In this document: piece by piece, positions 33,954 through 35,653 of the stretch
How the letters are laid out: the number at the start of each line of letters is the position of its first letter
How positions within the stretch are numbered: position 1 is the first letter of the stretch
Assembly (NCBI GenBank): GCA_905612315.1
Contig: CAJQSL010000050.1
Location: forward strand, 1 to 35,653
Length of the DNA: 35,653 bases
Direction of reading: 5' to 3'
Source of the DNA: an uncultured Francisellaceae bacterium
Lineage (GTDB): Bacteria > Pseudomonadota > Gammaproteobacteria > Francisellales > CACEW01
Notes under the pieces: model-generated
Seen by the model: only the letters and a program-made list of their open reading frames with translations
The model's database searches: none
What the model was told of the DNA's origin: nothing
Made by a program: the position numbers and the translations under genes

Positions 33954-34011
33954 TCTGCGCCGTAAAACCCCGTCTCTTTAGGGCGGGGAGGATGTCAAAA
34001 TCAGATTAGTT
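33948..34011. repeat. nested inverted repeat resembling an IS200/IS605-type right end
   Basis: AACTAATCTG (33948-33957) and its complement CAGATTAGTT (34002-34011) flank a hairpin with arms CCCCG (33968-33972) and CGGGG (33984-33988). The core CTTTAGGGCGGGGAGGATGT resembles, from memory, the subterminal hairpin at the end of IS200/IS605 tnpB elements. The feature overlaps the last codons of rhuM and may instead act as a terminator between convergent transcripts. Confidence 0.4.
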
Positions 34012-34967
34012 ATTAATTTGACAATAAGGTCCTTCTGGTCGGGATTACTTTCGGCAACCAATAATGCCAGTGCAACGATACCATTGTCATTTAAACTTAA
34101 CTCTATTTCCTGCAAATTAAGATAACATAGGAATAATAAGCTACCAATGCGCTTATTTCCATCCGTGAAGGGATGGTCCTTAATGATGAAGTAAAGCAGA
34201 TGTGCCGCTTTTTCTTCAATGCTGGGATATAGATACTCACCGCCAAAGGTTTGCTCAATGTTACCTAATATGCTTTGCAGTCCATGTGTTATTTCATTTC
34301 CAAACAACGAACTAGCTTCATTTTTCGCAATCAAACTTTGCTTTAGTGTGTTAACCGCATTTAAAGCATTCTTATAAGATAATTCTTTATGCTCTTTAAC
34401 AGAGGATTTAGGGATGCTTAACTGTTCTTCATCATAGGCTAATAACAAGCGCCATGATTTTGCATATTCAGTAACAATTTTAATTGTGCTCTTACCTAGA
34501 TCACTAACCAAATCTCGTTGTAGCAATGTTTTTTGCATCAATGCCATTGATTGTTCAAGTTCTTTCAACCCTTTTTCTGCCAAGAGCTTATGATTTAAGC
34601 TATAACCTTTAATAAGGTAGTCACGCAAAATTTTAGTTGCCCAAATACGAAATTGTGTGCCTTCTTTGGATTTAACTCTGTAACCAACAGAAATGATAAC
34701 ATCAAGGTTGTAAACTTTAACCTCCCTTGATACTTCCCTCCCGCCTTCATTTTGAACTATCTCGGATTTCGAGATAGTTGATTGTTTCTCTAGCTCCCTT
34801 TCCTCATATATATGCCTGATGTGCTGATTAACTGTCTTTATATCTTTATTAAATAAATTGGCCATTTGCTTTTGCGATAGCCAAACCGTTTCTTGATCTA
34901 ACGCAACATTCAATTCAACTTCACCGCCTTTTGATGCATATATAGCAACACCTGGAACTTCACTCAT
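33978..34967 (-). CDS. RhuM-family protein fused to a Fic/Doc domain
   Basis: 329 aa. The N-terminal RhuM region (about 20-130) has VWLSQKQMANLFNKDIKTVN, a DNA-binding-like segment, and VYNLDVIISVGYRVKS followed by FRIWATKILRDYL. The C-terminal region has the Fic core HPFTDGNKR (265-273), intact for AMP or phosphate transfer to a protein. This fusion is common in bacteria and is usually found near toxin-antitoxin or mobile modules. Name recall comes from Salmonella RhuM, whose role in virulence is weakly defined. The last residues LTSSPP are encoded by the hairpin element, suggesting an altered C-terminus. It is flanked by direct repeats of the RT leader. Confidence 0.82.
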   Translation of the reverse strand: MSEVPGVAIYASKGGEVELNVALDQETVWLSQKQMANLFNKDIKTVNQHIRHIYEERELEKQSTISKSEIVQNEGGREVSREVKVYNLDVIISVGYRVKSKEGTQFRIWATKILRDYLIKGYSLNHKLLAEKGLKELEQSMALMQKTLLQRDLVSDLGKSTIKIVTEYAKSWRLLLAYDEEQLSIPKSSVKEHKELSYKNALNAVNTLKQSLIAKNEASSLFGNEITHGLQSILGNIEQTFGGEYLYPSIEEKAAHLLYFIIKDHPFTDGNKRIGSLLFLCYLNLQEIELSLNDNGIVALALLVAESNPDQKDLIVKLITNLILTSSPP

Positions 34968-35089
34968 AATTATAATTTCCTTAAATCTATATAAATCATA
35001 ATAAAAACCAAACGTTCGTTTGATTTACACCTTGGTCAGCACATCAATACGAACTTAATATGTGTATATTAACCTATAAATTATTCATG

Positions 35090-35119
35090 GTATACCAAAC
35101 ACACTTGGTTTTGGTATAC
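35090..35119. promoter_or_regulatory. inverted repeat upstream of rhuM
   Basis: GTATACCAAA (35090-35099) and TTTGGTATAC (35110-35119) form a perfect 10-bp inverted repeat around a 10-bp loop, 123 bp before the rhuM start. It could be an operator. No T-run follows, so a terminator is less likely. Confidence 0.4.
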
Positions 35120-35249
35120 ATCTTTATGAATTAGATTTTTGTATGCAACCGAGAGACATTTTCATTTTGGTTTGACAAGATAATTTAAGTAGTGTGAATC
35201 TAAAACATAAATTTTTCTTTAAAATAGTTTGATTTTTAACACAGATGCT

Positions 35250-35508
35250 ACGAGCCTCCGGCAAAGCAATCTCGCGGTGGCGCGCGTACGCGCGGACCCC
35301 AGACTTTTTAGTATTAATACTTATGAGCTTGATTAAAACAAGAAATAAATATTGATATTATGTAATAACCCTGCCATCTGAACTTGCTTCCGCGCTACGT
35401 GCGTTGCACTACGCACGAGATTGCCACGTCGGTCTGCGACCCCCTCGCAAAGACAACATCTAAGTCGTTGCGAACGAGCGTAAGCGAGTGTGGCAATCTC
35501 CTGCCAAT
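35250..35508 (+). repeat. composite dispersed repeat, second copy, with R1 units
   Basis: GCGCGCGTACGCGCGGACCCC, AAATAAATATTGATATTAT and the CCATCTGAACTTGCTTCCG block match 24213-24387. Here an extra CGTGCGTTGCACTACG stretch is present. A further R1 unit runs 35463-35503 (GTCGTTGCGAACGAGCG to GTGTGGCAATCTCC). No gene was found in 34968-35611 apart from these repeats. Confidence 0.7.
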
Positions 35509-35557
35509 TGCAACGCTCGTGCTAATATCCACCTAAAGCCTACACAATTCAAAAAAA

Positions 35558-35611
35558 CCAACTATACTAAAAATCACTTTACACTAAAAATGTAAGTTTA
35601 AATTTTAAACC
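35558..35611 (+). promoter_or_regulatory. conserved leader of RT element, copy C
   Basis: 54 nt identical to 33771-33824 except a single base (TGTAAG for TATAAG), ending at the start codon of the third RT copy. Confidence 0.65.
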
Positions 35612-35653
35612 ATGCTTAAAGTTAAAAACATAAAATTATATTTCAGCAAAAGA
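35612..35653 (+). CDS. start of a third reverse transcriptase copy (cut by window end)
   Basis: Only 14 codons, MLKVKNIKLYFSKR, are inside the window. They match the first residues of the complete RT (MLKIKNIKLYFTKP) and of the remnant at 33825. Whether it is full length cannot be seen. Confidence 0.6.
   Translation, partial: MLKVKNIKLYFSKR

Overview
This window looks like the chromosomal replication-origin region of an AT-rich gammaproteobacterium, plausibly an intracellular or host-associated lineage such as the Legionellales. The order dnaN-dnaA / oriC / rpmH-rnpA-yidD-yidC-mnmE, an endonuclease-type MutL, GlnB, Hsp33, PdxH and RlmE all fit that placement. The lineage is an inference. Three other things point to a host-associated genome with much mobile debris: several very large proteins with no recognisable family, many Rickettsia-like dispersed palindromic repeats, and toxin-antitoxin genes.

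Layout. 1-3070: partial HAD acid phosphatase, yciO, rluB, an AbrB/MazE-type antitoxin without its toxin, and hslO. 3238-4878: a type IV AbiEi/AbiEii toxin-antitoxin operon with an inverted-repeat operator. 5016-8024: an MFS transporter, an aromatic amino acid permease and a convergent ArsR regulator whose upstream region carries three TTCTAGA sites spaced exactly 16 bp apart. 8204-14698: two giant divergent genes of unknown function, a 1058-aa VWA-domain protein and a 1011-aa protein. 14703-15932: a stand-alone reverse transcriptase (RT) with a conserved leader. 16427-18695: a mutL-glnB operon. 18764-23925: an alpha/beta hydrolase, an unknown protein with an SGHY motif, an extended phosphonatase-like protein, pdxH and rlmE. 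24496-32064: dnaN, dnaA, oriC and the rpmH-mnmE cluster; recF does not follow dnaN. 32455-35653: a G+C-rich orphan gene, a deleted RT remnant, a RhuM-Fic protein, and the start of a third RT copy at the window edge.

The most interesting signals are these. (i) An RT element family has three copies here, all sharing a 54-nt leader at the same distance from the start codon; one copy has lost about 300 codons in frame. (ii) The divergent VWA/1011-aa pair has repeat tracts in its coding and intergenic DNA, and the 1011-aa gene changes base composition abruptly near its 3' end. (iii) The gene at 32455-33585 is far more G+C-rich than its surroundings. (iv) Dispersed palindromic repeats fill nearly every intergenic gap and in one case supply the stop codon of a gene. 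No rRNA, tRNA or CRISPR array was recognised.
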